A stretch of 64,000 bases of DNA, from the NCBI GenBank assembly GCA_004799545.1, contig SSMU01000030.1, forward strand, positions 248,001 through 312,000, in the 5' to 3' direction. Positions 53,983-62,430 of this stretch are shown here, one piece after another (within the stretch, counting starts at the first letter, position 1; every line of letters starts with the position of its first letter). The translations under genes were made by a program, and so were the position numbers. Below the pieces are notes generated by a model. It was not told the origin of the DNA and made no database searches. It saw only the letters and a program-made list of their open reading frames with translations. The stretch comes from Phenylobacterium sp. GTDB taxonomy: Bacteria > Pseudomonadota > Alphaproteobacteria > Caulobacterales > Caulobacteraceae.

Positions 53983-54151
53983 TGTGGTGTCTCTCTCAGC
54001 TTTGGGTGGGAAGCGTCTGCGCGCTTCGGTGAGAGGGGGTATAGCCGCGGGTAACCACGAATACTTGTTAAGTGTTAGTCATGACGCCGAATTCACAAGA
54101 TGAATACTTCGTAAGGTTGCGCGGCGTGCGCGGACGCCTAGGTAGGTGCGC

Positions 54152-55162
54152 ATGATCAAGCCGCAGGCGCTGCTCTGTCCGAAGCCCGAGGGGCTCTACT
54201 GCGCGCCCGGCGACTTCTACATCGACCCGGTGCGGCCGGTGGCCCGGGCGGTGATCACCCATGGCCACGCCGACCACGCCCGCGCCGGCCACGGCGCCGT
54301 GCTGGCCACCGAGGCGACGCTGGACATCATGGCCGAGCGCTACGGGACCGCCTTCGCCGAGGCCCGGCAGGCGGCCGCCTATGGCGAGGCGGTGGATCGC
54401 GACGCCGTGCAGGTGACCCTGGTCCCGGCCGGCCACGTGCTGGGCTCGGCCCAGGTGGTGGTGCGCTGGAAGGGCCTGACCATGGTGGTCTCCGGGGACT
54501 ACAAGCGCCGGCGCGACCCGACCTGTGCGGCGTTCGAACCCGTGCCGTGCGAGGTGTTCATCTCCGAGGCGACGTTCGGCCTGCCGGTGTTCCGCCATCC
54601 GGAGGACAAGGGCGAGATCGCCCGGCTGCTGCGCTCCGTCGCCCAGTTCCCGGAGCGGGCGCACCTGGTGGGCGCCTATGCGCTCGGCAAGGCGCAGCGG
54701 ATCATCCGCCTGCTGCGCGAGGCCGGCTGGGCGCGGCCGATCTATGTGCACGGCGCCCTGGAGCGGTTGAACGCCCTCTACGAGCGGCATGGTGTCGCGC
54801 TCGGCCCGCTGGCGCCGGCCACCAGCAAGACCAAGACCGACTTCGCCGGCGAGATCATCATCGCCCCGCCCTCGACCCTGCAGGACCGCTGGAGCCGGCG
54901 GTTCCCGGACCCGGTGGCGGCCTTCGCGTCCGGCTGGATGCAGGTCCGCGCCCGCGCCCGCCAGCGCGGTGTCGAGCTGCCGCTGATCATCTCCGACCAC
55001 GCCGATTGGGACGAGCTCACCGGCACCGTCGACGAGCTCAGGCCCGGCGAACTGTGGATCACCCACGGCCGAGAGGAGGCGCTGGCCCGCTGGGCCGACC
55101 TGCACGGCGTCCCGGCCCGGGCGCTCGCCCTGGTGGGCTACGAGGAAGAAGATGATGACTAG
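54152..55162 (+). CDS. Ligase-associated DNA exonuclease (metallo-β-lactamase fold)
   Basis: 336 residues from the ATG after AGGTAGG (a GTG two codons earlier is the other option). MBL fold with β-CASP-like extension: VITHGHADHARAGHG gives the H-x-H-x-D-H zinc motif, ATEATLDIMAERYG, VPAGHVLGSAQV, TMVVSGDYKRRRDP, and C-terminal IISDHADWDEL with the last ligands. This is the family (often annotated as ligase-associated exonuclease) encoded with ATP-dependent DNA ligases of repair. The ligase gene lies 1.2 kb downstream, separated by two other genes. Confidence 0.9.
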   Translation: MIKPQALLCPKPEGLYCAPGDFYIDPVRPVARAVITHGHADHARAGHGAVLATEATLDIMAERYGTAFAEARQAAAYGEAVDRDAVQVTLVPAGHVLGSAQVVVRWKGLTMVVSGDYKRRRDPTCAAFEPVPCEVFISEATFGLPVFRHPEDKGEIARLLRSVAQFPERAHLVGAYALGKAQRIIRLLREAGWARPIYVHGALERLNALYERHGVALGPLAPATSKTKTDFAGEIIIAPPSTLQDRWSRRFPDPVAAFASGWMQVRARARQRGVELPLIISDHADWDELTGTVDELRPGELWITHGREEALARWADLHGVPARALALVGYEEEDDD

Positions 55163-55353
55163 CGATCCCCGGTGGCCACACTGGCTGCGACCTAGGTCAC
55201 AGCCGCAGCGCCGCGCAGCGCCTAGGTTGGGACGGTGGGACGCCTTCGAAAAGCATGGGGCAAGACCTGGTCGAGACTAGGGGCGCCCGTCACGTGTTGT
55301 TGACATACAGCCTATAGTTTCGCACGGTGAAATTGCGGCGTACGGGGGTACAC

Positions 55354-56031
55354 GTGAGGATTCATCTAGAACGGCTCAGGCAGCCGCAGCTCGGCGTGAC
55401 TCTCGTCGACTGCCCTGAAGTGCTGCTGAACCTGTTTCAGCAGGAGCGGCCTTATCCGCCGCCGCCCTTCTCCGTGCTCATGGTCGACGGGGACATCCCG
55501 ATCGAGGGCGACCTCGTGCTCGACGCCTCGCGGCTGACGGCGGTGACCATCGGCCTGCCGGGCTTCGCCCTGCTGGTCGGCCGCAGCGCCAAGCCGCTGG
55601 CCGCCAACATCGACACGCCCTTTGATTTCGAGGTCGAACTGGCGTCGGAGGCCGAACCCCCGTTGCCGGCCCTCGGCGACCTGGAGTTCCTGGCCGAGGC
55701 CGACGCCAAGCTCAAGGACGAGGCCCTGCGCCGCGACCTGCGTGCCCTGGTCGAACAGGTCCGGGCCATGGCGCCCAAGGGCACCCTGCGCGGCGCCAAG
55801 ACGGGCCTCGGCTTCACCCGGCGCTATGTGAATGTGCCGGACAACTTCGTCGGCTTCACCATCCGCAACCAGGCGGTGGTGGTGCGGGCGCGCCGCAGCG
55901 GCGTGGCGCGGATGAGCAAGTTCAAGATCGCCCACGAGCAGCGCCCCTTCATCCGCTTCCAGCTGCGCAGCCCCGAAGACGTGGTGGCGGCCCTGCCGCT
56001 CATCGAGGCCTCCTGGCGGCGAGGCGCCTGA
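55354..56031 (+). CDS. Hypothetical protein of about 225 residues
   Basis: Start at GTG (base 55354) because GGGGGT precedes it by four bases; an upstream in-frame GTG (55327) is possible. No signal or membrane segment. The N-terminal half contains a β-rich region with LVDCPEVLLNLFQQ, VDGDIPIEGDLVLDASRLTA and TIGLPGFALLVGRS; the C-terminal half has YVNVPDNFVGFTIRNQAVVV and FKIAHEQRPFIRFQL. I recognise no family. The composition is normal for this genome. It lies between the exonuclease and ligase genes on the same strand, so may be part of that repair cluster or an independent insertion. Confidence 0.7.
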   Translation: MRIHLERLRQPQLGVTLVDCPEVLLNLFQQERPYPPPPFSVLMVDGDIPIEGDLVLDASRLTAVTIGLPGFALLVGRSAKPLAANIDTPFDFEVELASEAEPPLPALGDLEFLAEADAKLKDEALRRDLRALVEQVRAMAPKGTLRGAKTGLGFTRRYVNVPDNFVGFTIRNQAVVVRARRSGVARMSKFKIAHEQRPFIRFQLRSPEDVVAALPLIEASWRRGA

Positions 56032-56085
56032 GGCCGGAACATCGGCCCCGGCCCTGACGTTGGCTCCGCAAACAGGAGCCTCGCC

Positions 56086-56280
56086 ATGTCCGAACCCCTG
56101 AACCCGACTCCCGGCGGCCTGGGCGGTCCGATCTCGCGGCCGGACGGCAATGGCCTGCCGCCCGGCGCAGGCGGCGTCGAAGGGGTCGGCGGCGCCCGGC
56201 CCGACGATGCGCGCGACGGCGGCATGGAGGGCGAGGGCGATATCGGCCAGGACACCGGGGGCATGGCCGGCGAGGGCTGA
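56086..56280 (+). CDS. Gly/Pro-rich small protein (64 residues)
   Basis: Preceded by an excellent ribosome binding site (AGGAG seven bases before the ATG). The product is a low-complexity, acidic, disordered protein (SEPLNPTPGGLGGPISRPD ... ARDGGMEGEGDIGQD). No fold or family can be inferred. It sits 54 bases after the preceding gene and 36 before the ligase gene, on the same strand. Confidence 0.55.
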   Translation: MSEPLNPTPGGLGGPISRPDGNGLPPGAGGVEGVGGARPDDARDGGMEGEGDIGQDTGGMAGEG

Positions 56281-56316
56281 TTTGGATCGGGCGCGGCGCC
56301 GCCCTAGCTTCTAGCC

Positions 56317-57951
56317 ATGCGCGCCTTCGCCGAACTGCTGGACCGGCTGTCGCTGACGTCCTCGCGGAACGCCAAGCTCACCCTGGTGCGCGACTATCTG
56401 CGCGAGACGCCGGACCCCGACCGCGGCTGGGCGCTGGCGGCCCTGACCGGCGACCTCAGCTTCGACGCGGCCAAGCCCGCCTTCATCCGCAAGGCGGTGG
56501 AAGCGCGGATGGATCCGCAGCTGTTCTGGTGGTCCTACGACTACGTGGGCGACCTGGCGGAGACCGTGGCCCTGGTCTGGCCCCGGCGGCCGGGCGCCAA
56601 CCGCGAGCCTGAGCTCTCCGAGGTGGTCGAGGCCCTGCGCACCGCCAGCCGTGCCGAGGTGCAGCGGCTAATCGAGGGCTGGCTCGACGCCATGGAGGAG
56701 CCCCGCGAGCGCTGGGCGCTACTCAAGCTGATGACCGGCGGCCTGCGCGTGGGGATGACCGCGCGGCTCGCCAAGCGGGCGGCGGCCGAGATGGGCGGCG
56801 TGGAGCCGGCCGAGATCGAGGAGCTGTGGCACGCCCTGCATCCGCCCTACGAGGATCTGTTCGCCTGGCTGGAGGGCCGCTCCGAGAAGCCCTCGGCCGA
56901 GCATCCCGGCCGCTTCCGCCCGGCCATGCTGGCCCAGGCGATCGACGAGGCGGTGGACTTCGCCAAGCTCGATCCGGCCGACTACGCCGCCGAGTGGAAG
57001 TGGGACGGCATCCGCGTGCAGCTGGTCAACGAGGGCGGGGTGCGCCGGCTCTACACCCGCACCGGCGACGACATCTCCCACACCTTCCCGGACCTGGTGG
57101 ACGCCCTCTTCGAGGAGGGGGTGCTGGACGGCGAGCTGCTGGTGCTGCGCGACGGCCCAAATGGAAACCAGGTCGCGAGCTTCGCCGACCTGCAGCAGCG
57201 GCTGAACCGCAAGACCGTCGACGCCAAGCTGATGGCCAAGTTCCCGGCCGGGGTGCGCGCCTACGACATCCTGGCCGAGGGCCGCGAGGACACCCGCACC
57301 CTGCCCTTCGCCGAGCGGCGCAAGCGGCTGGAGGCCTTCGTGGCGCGCCAGGCGAGCCCGCGGATCGACCTCTCGGCTTTGCAGCCGTTTGACACCTGGG
57401 GCGAGCTGGCGGCCTTGCGCGCCGATCCGCCGGCCGGCGACCCGCAGGTCGCCGAAGGGATCATGCTGAAGCGCTGGGACAGCCTCTACGAGGCCGGTCG
57501 GCCGAAGGGCCCCTGGTTCAAGTGGAAGCGCGACCCGTTCCTGATCGACGCGGTGCTGATGTACGCCCAGCGCGGCCACGGCAAGCGGTCGAGCTTCTAT
57601 TCCGACTACACGTTCGGGGTATGGACCGAGGGCGAGGGTGGCGGCCGGGTGCTGACGCCAGTCGGCAAGGCCTATTTCGGCTTCACCGACGAGGAGCTGA
57701 AGCAGATCGACAAGTTCGTCCGCGACAACACCGTCGAGCGGTTCGGGCCGGTGCGCTCGGTGCGGGCCGAGCCGCATGCCGGCCTGGTGTTCGAGGTGGC
57801 GTTCGAGGGGCTGCAGCGCTCAGGCCGCCACAAGTCCGGCGTCGCCATGCGCTTCCCGCGGATCAGCCGCCTCCGCTGGGACAAGCCGCCAGGCGAGGCG
57901 GACGAGCTGATCACCCTGGAGCGGATGCTGGAGCAGATGGAGGGGCGGTGA
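56317..57951 (+). CDS. ATP-dependent DNA ligase (LigB/LigC-like repair ligase)
   Basis: 544 residues. The adenylylated lysine lies in AEWKWDGIRVQL (motif I, K-x-D-G, about residue 228). Other ligase motifs seen: RLYTRTGDDISHTFPD (III), VLDGELLVLRD (IIIa), EGIMLKRWDSLYEAG (IV), WFKWKRDP (V). The N-terminal 200 residues form the ligase DNA-binding domain, and the C-terminus an OB fold. No polymerase or nuclease domain is fused, unlike LigD. It is grouped with the ligase-associated exonuclease upstream, suggesting an alternative end-joining or repair system. Confidence 0.93.
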   Translation: MRAFAELLDRLSLTSSRNAKLTLVRDYLRETPDPDRGWALAALTGDLSFDAAKPAFIRKAVEARMDPQLFWWSYDYVGDLAETVALVWPRRPGANREPELSEVVEALRTASRAEVQRLIEGWLDAMEEPRERWALLKLMTGGLRVGMTARLAKRAAAEMGGVEPAEIEELWHALHPPYEDLFAWLEGRSEKPSAEHPGRFRPAMLAQAIDEAVDFAKLDPADYAAEWKWDGIRVQLVNEGGVRRLYTRTGDDISHTFPDLVDALFEEGVLDGELLVLRDGPNGNQVASFADLQQRLNRKTVDAKLMAKFPAGVRAYDILAEGREDTRTLPFAERRKRLEAFVARQASPRIDLSALQPFDTWGELAALRADPPAGDPQVAEGIMLKRWDSLYEAGRPKGPWFKWKRDPFLIDAVLMYAQRGHGKRSSFYSDYTFGVWTEGEGGGRVLTPVGKAYFGFTDEELKQIDKFVRDNTVERFGPVRSVRAEPHAGLVFEVAFEGLQRSGRHKSGVAMRFPRISRLRWDKPPGEADELITLERMLEQMEGR

Positions 57952-57954
57952 TTT

Positions 57955-58098
57955 CCTTTCCCGCGAAGCGGGAGAGGGGGACCGCGCCCCGAAGAGGGCG
58001 GGGTGGAGAGGGTAAGCCACGCGCCCTGCGCCGGCTCACCCTTCCCACCGCTCGCTCTGCGGCGAGCGGTCCCCCCTTCCCGTGAACGGGAAGGGAAG
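57955..58098. repeat. Palindromic element D between the ligase and GmhB genes
   Basis: Left arm: CCCGC-gaa-GCGGG hairpin at 57959-57972 followed by CGCCCC-gaaga-GGGCG. Right arm, inverted: a CCGCTCGC/GCGAGCGG hairpin (58049-58070) and CTTCCCG-tgaa-CGGGAAG (58076-58094). Same plan as elements A-C: an outer small palindrome and an inner hairpin per arm, with a short core and no gene. Convergent genes end at its edges. Confidence 0.7.
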
Positions 58099-58632
58099 TC
58101 AGCCCAGCAGCGCCGCCTCGTCGATCAGGAAGCGCTTCAGGTCGCCGCCCTTGAACCGCAGGCCGCGGATGCCGGCGCGGGCGGCGGCCTCGATGTCGGA
58201 GGGCTTGTCGCCGACCAGCACCGAGCGCTCGCGGTCGATGGGCCAGTCGGCGAGCGCCCGCAGGATCATGCCGGGGTTGGGCTTGCGGTCCGGCGGGTCG
58301 GGATGGCGGTAGCTCTCGACCGGCGCTTCCGGGTGGTGGGGTGCGAAGTAGAAGGCGTCGATGTGGGCGTGCGCCGCGGCCAGGTCGCGGACCATGCGCT
58401 CGTGCAGGGCGTGCATGTCGGCCTCGGAATAGTAGCCGCGGCCGACGCCCGATTGGTTGGTGACCACGATGACCAGCCAGCCGGCGGCGTTGAAGGCGGC
58501 CACCGCCTCGCGGGCGCCTTCGATCCAGGCGAAGTCCTCCCAGCGCGATACGAAGCCGCGATCCTCGTTCAGGACCCCGTCGCGATCGAGGAACAGGGCG
58601 GGGCGGGGCGGGCTTCCGGGCACGGGCCGCAC
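58099..58632 (-). CDS. HAD phosphatase, GmhB-like (heptose bisphosphate phosphatase type)
   Basis: 177 residues. HAD motif I DRDGVLNEDRG (about 16-26), motif II VVTNQSGVGRGYY, motif III-IV KPNPGMIL and VGDKPSDIEAAARAG. This is the GmhB/HisB-N family that removes phosphate from heptose or histidinol bisphosphates for LPS. The three zinc-binding cysteines of typical GmhB are replaced (APHHP... and PDPPDRKP), so it belongs to the zinc-free variety or has a different substrate. Stop lies at the edge of repeat D. Confidence 0.85.
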   Translation of the reverse strand: MRPVPGSPPRPALFLDRDGVLNEDRGFVSRWEDFAWIEGAREAVAAFNAAGWLVIVVTNQSGVGRGYYSEADMHALHERMVRDLAAAHAHIDAFYFAPHHPEAPVESYRHPDPPDRKPNPGMILRALADWPIDRERSVLVGDKPSDIEAAARAGIRGLRFKGGDLKRFLIDEAALLG

Positions 58633-58695
58633 CTACCACGCGGCGGCCGGGAGAGGCGATTTCAAAACGCCGCGATCCATGCCTAGCTCGCCGAC

Positions 58696-60435
58696 ATGGC
58701 CACAGCGTCGCCCGCCGTCCTCACGCTTGACGACCTGAGGGTGGACTTCGAGACCCACGACGGCGGGGTCCGGGCGGTGCGCGGCGTGTCGCTGCAGGTC
58801 GCCCGCGGCGAGACCCTGGGGGTGGTCGGCGAAAGCGGCTCGGGCAAGAGCCAGACCTTCATGGCGGTGATGGGCCTGCTGGCTGAGAACGGCCGGGCGT
58901 CGGGGTCGGCGAAATTCCAGGGCGAGGAATTGCTGGGCCTCACGCCCCGCCGGCTCAACCGCGTGCGCGGCTCGAAGATGACCATGATCTTCCAGGACCC
59001 GCTGAGCGCGCTGACGCCGCACATGCGGATCGGCGAGCAGATCGCCGAGCCGTTGCGCCAGCATCTCGGCATGGGTGGCGCCGAGGCGATGCGGCAGGCG
59101 CGGGCGTGGCTGGAGCGGGTGCGCATCCCCGACGCGGCGCAGCGGCTGCGGCAGTATCCGCACGAGCTCTCCGGCGGCATGCGCCAGCGGGTGATGATCG
59201 CCGCGGCCATGGCGGTGGGGCCGGAGCTGCTGATCGCCGACGAGCCGACCACCGCGCTCGACGTCACGGTGCAGGCGGAGATCCTCGACCTGATGGCCGA
59301 GCTCAGCCGCGAGACCGGGACCGCCATGGTGCTGATCACCCACGACATGGGGGTGATCGCCCGGCTCGCCGACCGGGTCTGCGTGATGAAGGACGGGGCC
59401 TTTGTGGAGGAGGGCCAGGTCGAGGCGATCTTCACGGCGCCCAAGACCGACTACGCGCGCACCCTGCTGGCGGCGATCCCCAGGCTGGACCGGGCGGATC
59501 GCGGCGGCCGGCCGACGCCCGCGCCCGTCGCGGCCGAGGCGCCGGTGGTGGTGGCGGGCGAGGACGTGAAGGTCTGGTTCCCGATCGGCCAGGGGCTGTT
59601 TCGCAAGCCCCGCCAGCTGCGGGCGGTGGACGGGGTATCGTTCTCCGTCCGCCAGGGCGAGACCCTGGGGGTGGTCGGCGAGAGCGGCTCGGGCAAGTCG
59701 ACCCTGGCGCGGGCGGTCCTCAACCTGATCCCGGCCACCGGCGGGGCGGTGACCCTGATGGGCCGCGACATCACCCATGCGCAACGCGAAGAAATGCGGG
59801 CTGCAAGACGGGACCTGCAGATCGTCTTCCAGGATCCGCTGGCCAGCCTCGATCCGCGGATGACCGTCGGGACCTCGATCGCCGAGCCGCTCAGGGTGTT
59901 CCGGCCGGGGCAGCAAGCGGCCGAGCGCGAGGCCGAGGTCCGCGCGATGATGGGCCGGGTCGAGCTCGACGCGGGCCTGATCAACCGCTACCCGCACGAG
60001 CTCTCCGGCGGCCAGAACCAGCGGGTGGGCATCGCCCGGGCGATGATCCTCAAGCCGCAGCTGGTGATCTGCGACGAGGCGGTCTCGGCCCTCGACGTCT
60101 CCATCCGCGCCCAGATCATCGACCTGCTGATCACCCTGCAGCGGGACATGGGGCTGGCGATGGTGTTCATCAGCCACGACCTGGCGGTGGTGCGGGAGAT
60201 CAGCCACCGGGTGCTGGTGATGCACCTGGGCCGGGTGGTGGAGCTGGCCGACCGCGAGCAGCTCTACGCCGACCCGCGCCACCCCTACACCCGCGCCCTG
60301 CTCTCGGCCGCGCCGATCCCCGATCCGGCGGTCGAACGCACCCGGAAGCGGCTCCCGCGACCCGACGGCCTGGTCCCGGCCGCGGAACTGACCGAAGTGG
60401 CGCCGGGACACCTGGTGGCGGCGTTCGAGGCTTGA
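58696..60435 (+). CDS. Fused two-domain dipeptide/oligopeptide-type ABC transporter ATPase
   Basis: 579 residues, two ABC domains in tandem (DppD-like then DppF-like). Domain 1: Walker A GESGSGKSQ (about residue 50), signature LSGGMRQR, Walker B DEPTTALD. Domain 2: Walker A GESGSGKST (about 335), signature LSGGQNQR, CDEAVSALD. The fusion is of the YejF / microcin-C transporter style. No permease or binding-protein genes are next to it; they must be encoded elsewhere. First gene after the convergent GmhB unit. Confidence 0.93.
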   Translation: MATASPAVLTLDDLRVDFETHDGGVRAVRGVSLQVARGETLGVVGESGSGKSQTFMAVMGLLAENGRASGSAKFQGEELLGLTPRRLNRVRGSKMTMIFQDPLSALTPHMRIGEQIAEPLRQHLGMGGAEAMRQARAWLERVRIPDAAQRLRQYPHELSGGMRQRVMIAAAMAVGPELLIADEPTTALDVTVQAEILDLMAELSRETGTAMVLITHDMGVIARLADRVCVMKDGAFVEEGQVEAIFTAPKTDYARTLLAAIPRLDRADRGGRPTPAPVAAEAPVVVAGEDVKVWFPIGQGLFRKPRQLRAVDGVSFSVRQGETLGVVGESGSGKSTLARAVLNLIPATGGAVTLMGRDITHAQREEMRAARRDLQIVFQDPLASLDPRMTVGTSIAEPLRVFRPGQQAAEREAEVRAMMGRVELDAGLINRYPHELSGGQNQRVGIARAMILKPQLVICDEAVSALDVSIRAQIIDLLITLQRDMGLAMVFISHDLAVVREISHRVLVMHLGRVVELADREQLYADPRHPYTRALLSAAPIPDPAVERTRKRLPRPDGLVPAAELTEVAPGHLVAAFEA

Positions 60436-60468
60436 GGGCGGGCGGTCGAACACCGCCAAAAGAGAGAG

Positions 60469-60537
60469 AACACGGAATACACGGAAGGACACGGACGGGG
60501 CAGCTGCGAGTCCGTGTATTCCGTGTGGGTCCGTGTT
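60469..60537. repeat. Nested ACACGGA inverted repeats after the ABC ATPase gene
   Basis: A run of ACACGGA-type units (60469-60496) faces TCCGTGT units (60510-60537). One 16-bp perfect pairing is 60470-60485 with 60511-60526; an alternative 8-bp pairing is 60489-60496 with 60510-60517; an outer one is 60469-60476 with 60530-60537. They cannot all form at once. A short A/T-rich stretch GTTGAAAAATT follows on the plus strand. Confidence 0.75.
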
Positions 60538-60659
60538 GAAAAATTGCGGCTGCGCCGCGGGCGGTGAGGCCGGGGGCGGCCTTTCGCACCTGCGAACATT
60601 GCCCCTCGGCCCCCCGGCCGTTAGGTTGCCGGCCTTTCGCGCGACCCCCGGCTTTTCAA

Positions 60660-61868
60660 ATGACCCTTTCCTTCGACGACATCCTCGCGGCCCGGGACCG
60701 GCTGCAGGGTCATATTGAGCGCACCCCGTGCCGCCATTCGCGGACGCTGTCGGAGATCACCGGCGCCGAGGTGTGGGTGAAGTTCGAGAACCTGCAGTTC
60801 ACCGCCGCCTACAAGGAGCGGGGCGCGCTGAACGCCCTGATGCAGCTGGGCGAGAACGCCCGCAAGCGCGGGGTGATCGCCGCCTCGGCCGGCAACCACA
60901 GCCAGGGCCTCGCCTACCACGCCGCCCGGCTGGGCATCCCGGTGACCATCGTCATGCCGCGCGGCACCCCCTTCGTGAAGGTGCAGCAGACCCGGGCGCA
61001 CGGCGCCGAGGTGGTGATCGACGGCGACGGCTACGACGACGCCTCGGCCACCGCCCTCAGGCTCTGCGAGGAGCGCGAGCTGACCTTCGTCCATCCGTTC
61101 AACGACCCGGCGGTGATGGCCGGCCAGGGGACGGTGGCGCTGGAGATGCTGGAGGACGTGCCGGACCTCGAGGTGCTGCCGATCCCGATCGGCGGCGGCG
61201 GGCTGATCGCCGGCATGGCGACGGCGGCCAAGACCATGAAGAAGGACATCAGCGTGATCGGCGTCGAGCCGGCCATGTACCCCTCGTTCACCGCCAAGAT
61301 GCGCGGCCTCGACACCGCCGCCTCGGCCGGCGGGTCGTCCATCGCCGAAGGCATCGCGGTCAAGCAGGTGGGCGAGGAGAGCTACGCCATCGCCCGGCCG
61401 CTGATCGACGAGGTGCTGCTGATCGAGGAGCCCTATTTCGAGCGGGCCATCGCGCTCTACTGCAATGTCGAGAAGACCGTGGTGGAGGGCGCGGGCGCGG
61501 CCTCGCTCGCCGCCCTGCTGGCCTATCCGCGCAAGTTCCGCGGCAAGAAGTGCGGCCTGGTGATCACCGGCGGCAACATCGACACGCGTTTGCTGGCCTC
61601 GGTGCTGACCCGCGAGCTGGTTCGCGAGCAGCGGCTGGTCTCGCTCCGGATCATCGGCGACGACCGGCCGGGCCTCCTGGCCACCGTCTCGGCGGTGATC
61701 GGCGACATGGGCGCCAACATCCTGGAGGTGGCGCACAACCGCCTGGCGCTCGACGTGCCGGCCAAGGGCGCCGAGTTCGACGTGATGATCGAGACCCGCG
61801 ACGCCCAGCACGCCCAGGAGGTCATGGACGCCCTGCGCGACCGGGGCTATCCGCCCCGGGTGGTTTGA
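60660..61868 (+). CDS. ilvA: Threonine ammonia-lyase with ACT domain
   Basis: 402 residues. It deaminates threonine to 2-oxobutyrate for isoleucine synthesis. PLP lysine lies in FTAAYKERGALN (about residue 50); ASAGNHSQGLAYHAARLG and IGGGGLIAGMATAAKTM bind PLP phosphate. The C-terminal ACT domain (about 325-400: VSLRIIGDDRPGLLATVS) suggests regulation by an amino acid. The length and single ACT domain fit the proteobacterial threonine dehydratase of this group. The peptidyl-prolyl isomerase gene follows after 26 bases. Confidence 0.94.
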   Translation: MTLSFDDILAARDRLQGHIERTPCRHSRTLSEITGAEVWVKFENLQFTAAYKERGALNALMQLGENARKRGVIAASAGNHSQGLAYHAARLGIPVTIVMPRGTPFVKVQQTRAHGAEVVIDGDGYDDASATALRLCEERELTFVHPFNDPAVMAGQGTVALEMLEDVPDLEVLPIPIGGGGLIAGMATAAKTMKKDISVIGVEPAMYPSFTAKMRGLDTAASAGGSSIAEGIAVKQVGEESYAIARPLIDEVLLIEEPYFERAIALYCNVEKTVVEGAGAASLAALLAYPRKFRGKKCGLVITGGNIDTRLLASVLTRELVREQRLVSLRIIGDDRPGLLATVSAVIGDMGANILEVAHNRLALDVPAKGAEFDVMIETRDAQHAQEVMDALRDRGYPPRVV

Positions 61869-61894
61869 GGCCAGGGTCGTTTGAGGATCGATTG

Positions 61895-62425
61895 ATGCGC
61901 AAAAGCCTGATCGTCGTCGCCGCGGCCGCCCTGGCGCTCGCCGCCTGCCATCCGAAGCCCACGGCGTCGGCCGCCGCCGTCCCGGCGGCGGCGCAGGATT
62001 CCAAGCCGACCGCCGACGGCCAAGCCTTCCTCGACAAGACCGCCAAGAAGCCGGGCGTCCACGTGCTGCCGGACGGGCTGCAGTACGAGGTGGTGTCGTC
62101 CGGCCCGGCGTCGGGCCAGCGCCCGCAGAAAGGCGACGAGATCAAGGTCAACTACGAGGGCCGGCTGATCGACGGCAAGGTGTTCGACAGCTCCTACGAG
62201 CGAGGCCAGCCGGCGGCCATGCCGCTCGAGCACCTGGTCCCGGGCTGGGAGGAAGCCCTGCCGCTGATGCGGCCAGGCGACGTGTGGATGCTCTACCTGC
62301 CGCCCAAGCTCGGCTACGGCGCGCAGGGCGCGGGCGGCGGCGCCATCCCGCCCAACGCCGTGCTGGTGTTCAAGATCGAGCTGATCGACTTCCTGCCCGC
62401 CCCCGGACGCATCCAGCAGGGGTGA
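61895..62425 (+). CDS. FKBP-type peptidyl-prolyl cis-trans isomerase lipoprotein
   Basis: 176 residues. N-terminal lipoprotein signal with lipobox LAAC (Cys about 18). The C-terminal FKBP domain (about 75-170): GDEIKVNYEGRLIDGKVFDSS, VPGWEEALPLMRPGD, KLGYGAQGAGGGAIPPNAVLVFKIEL, matching the FK506-binding β-sheet. It helps folding of envelope proteins in the periplasm. Between threonine ammonia-lyase and argE, all on the plus strand. Confidence 0.95.
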   Translation: MRKSLIVVAAAALALAACHPKPTASAAAVPAAAQDSKPTADGQAFLDKTAKKPGVHVLPDGLQYEVVSSGPASGQRPQKGDEIKVNYEGRLIDGKVFDSSYERGQPAAMPLEHLVPGWEEALPLMRPGDVWMLYLPPKLGYGAQGAGGGAIPPNAVLVFKIELIDFLPAPGRIQQG

Positions 62426-62430
62426 TCCCC

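Noticed and set aside
53885..54103. Plus-strand 72-codon frame over the gap after the thioesterases
   Set aside because: No ribosome binding site, odd composition, and it lies opposite the better-supported 34-residue minus-strand gene.
55300..55318. TTGACA (55300-55305) and TATAGT (55313-55318) as a sigma-70 promoter
   Set aside because: The two boxes are only 7 bases apart, far from the 16-18 needed, so they cannot be a normal -35/-10 pair.
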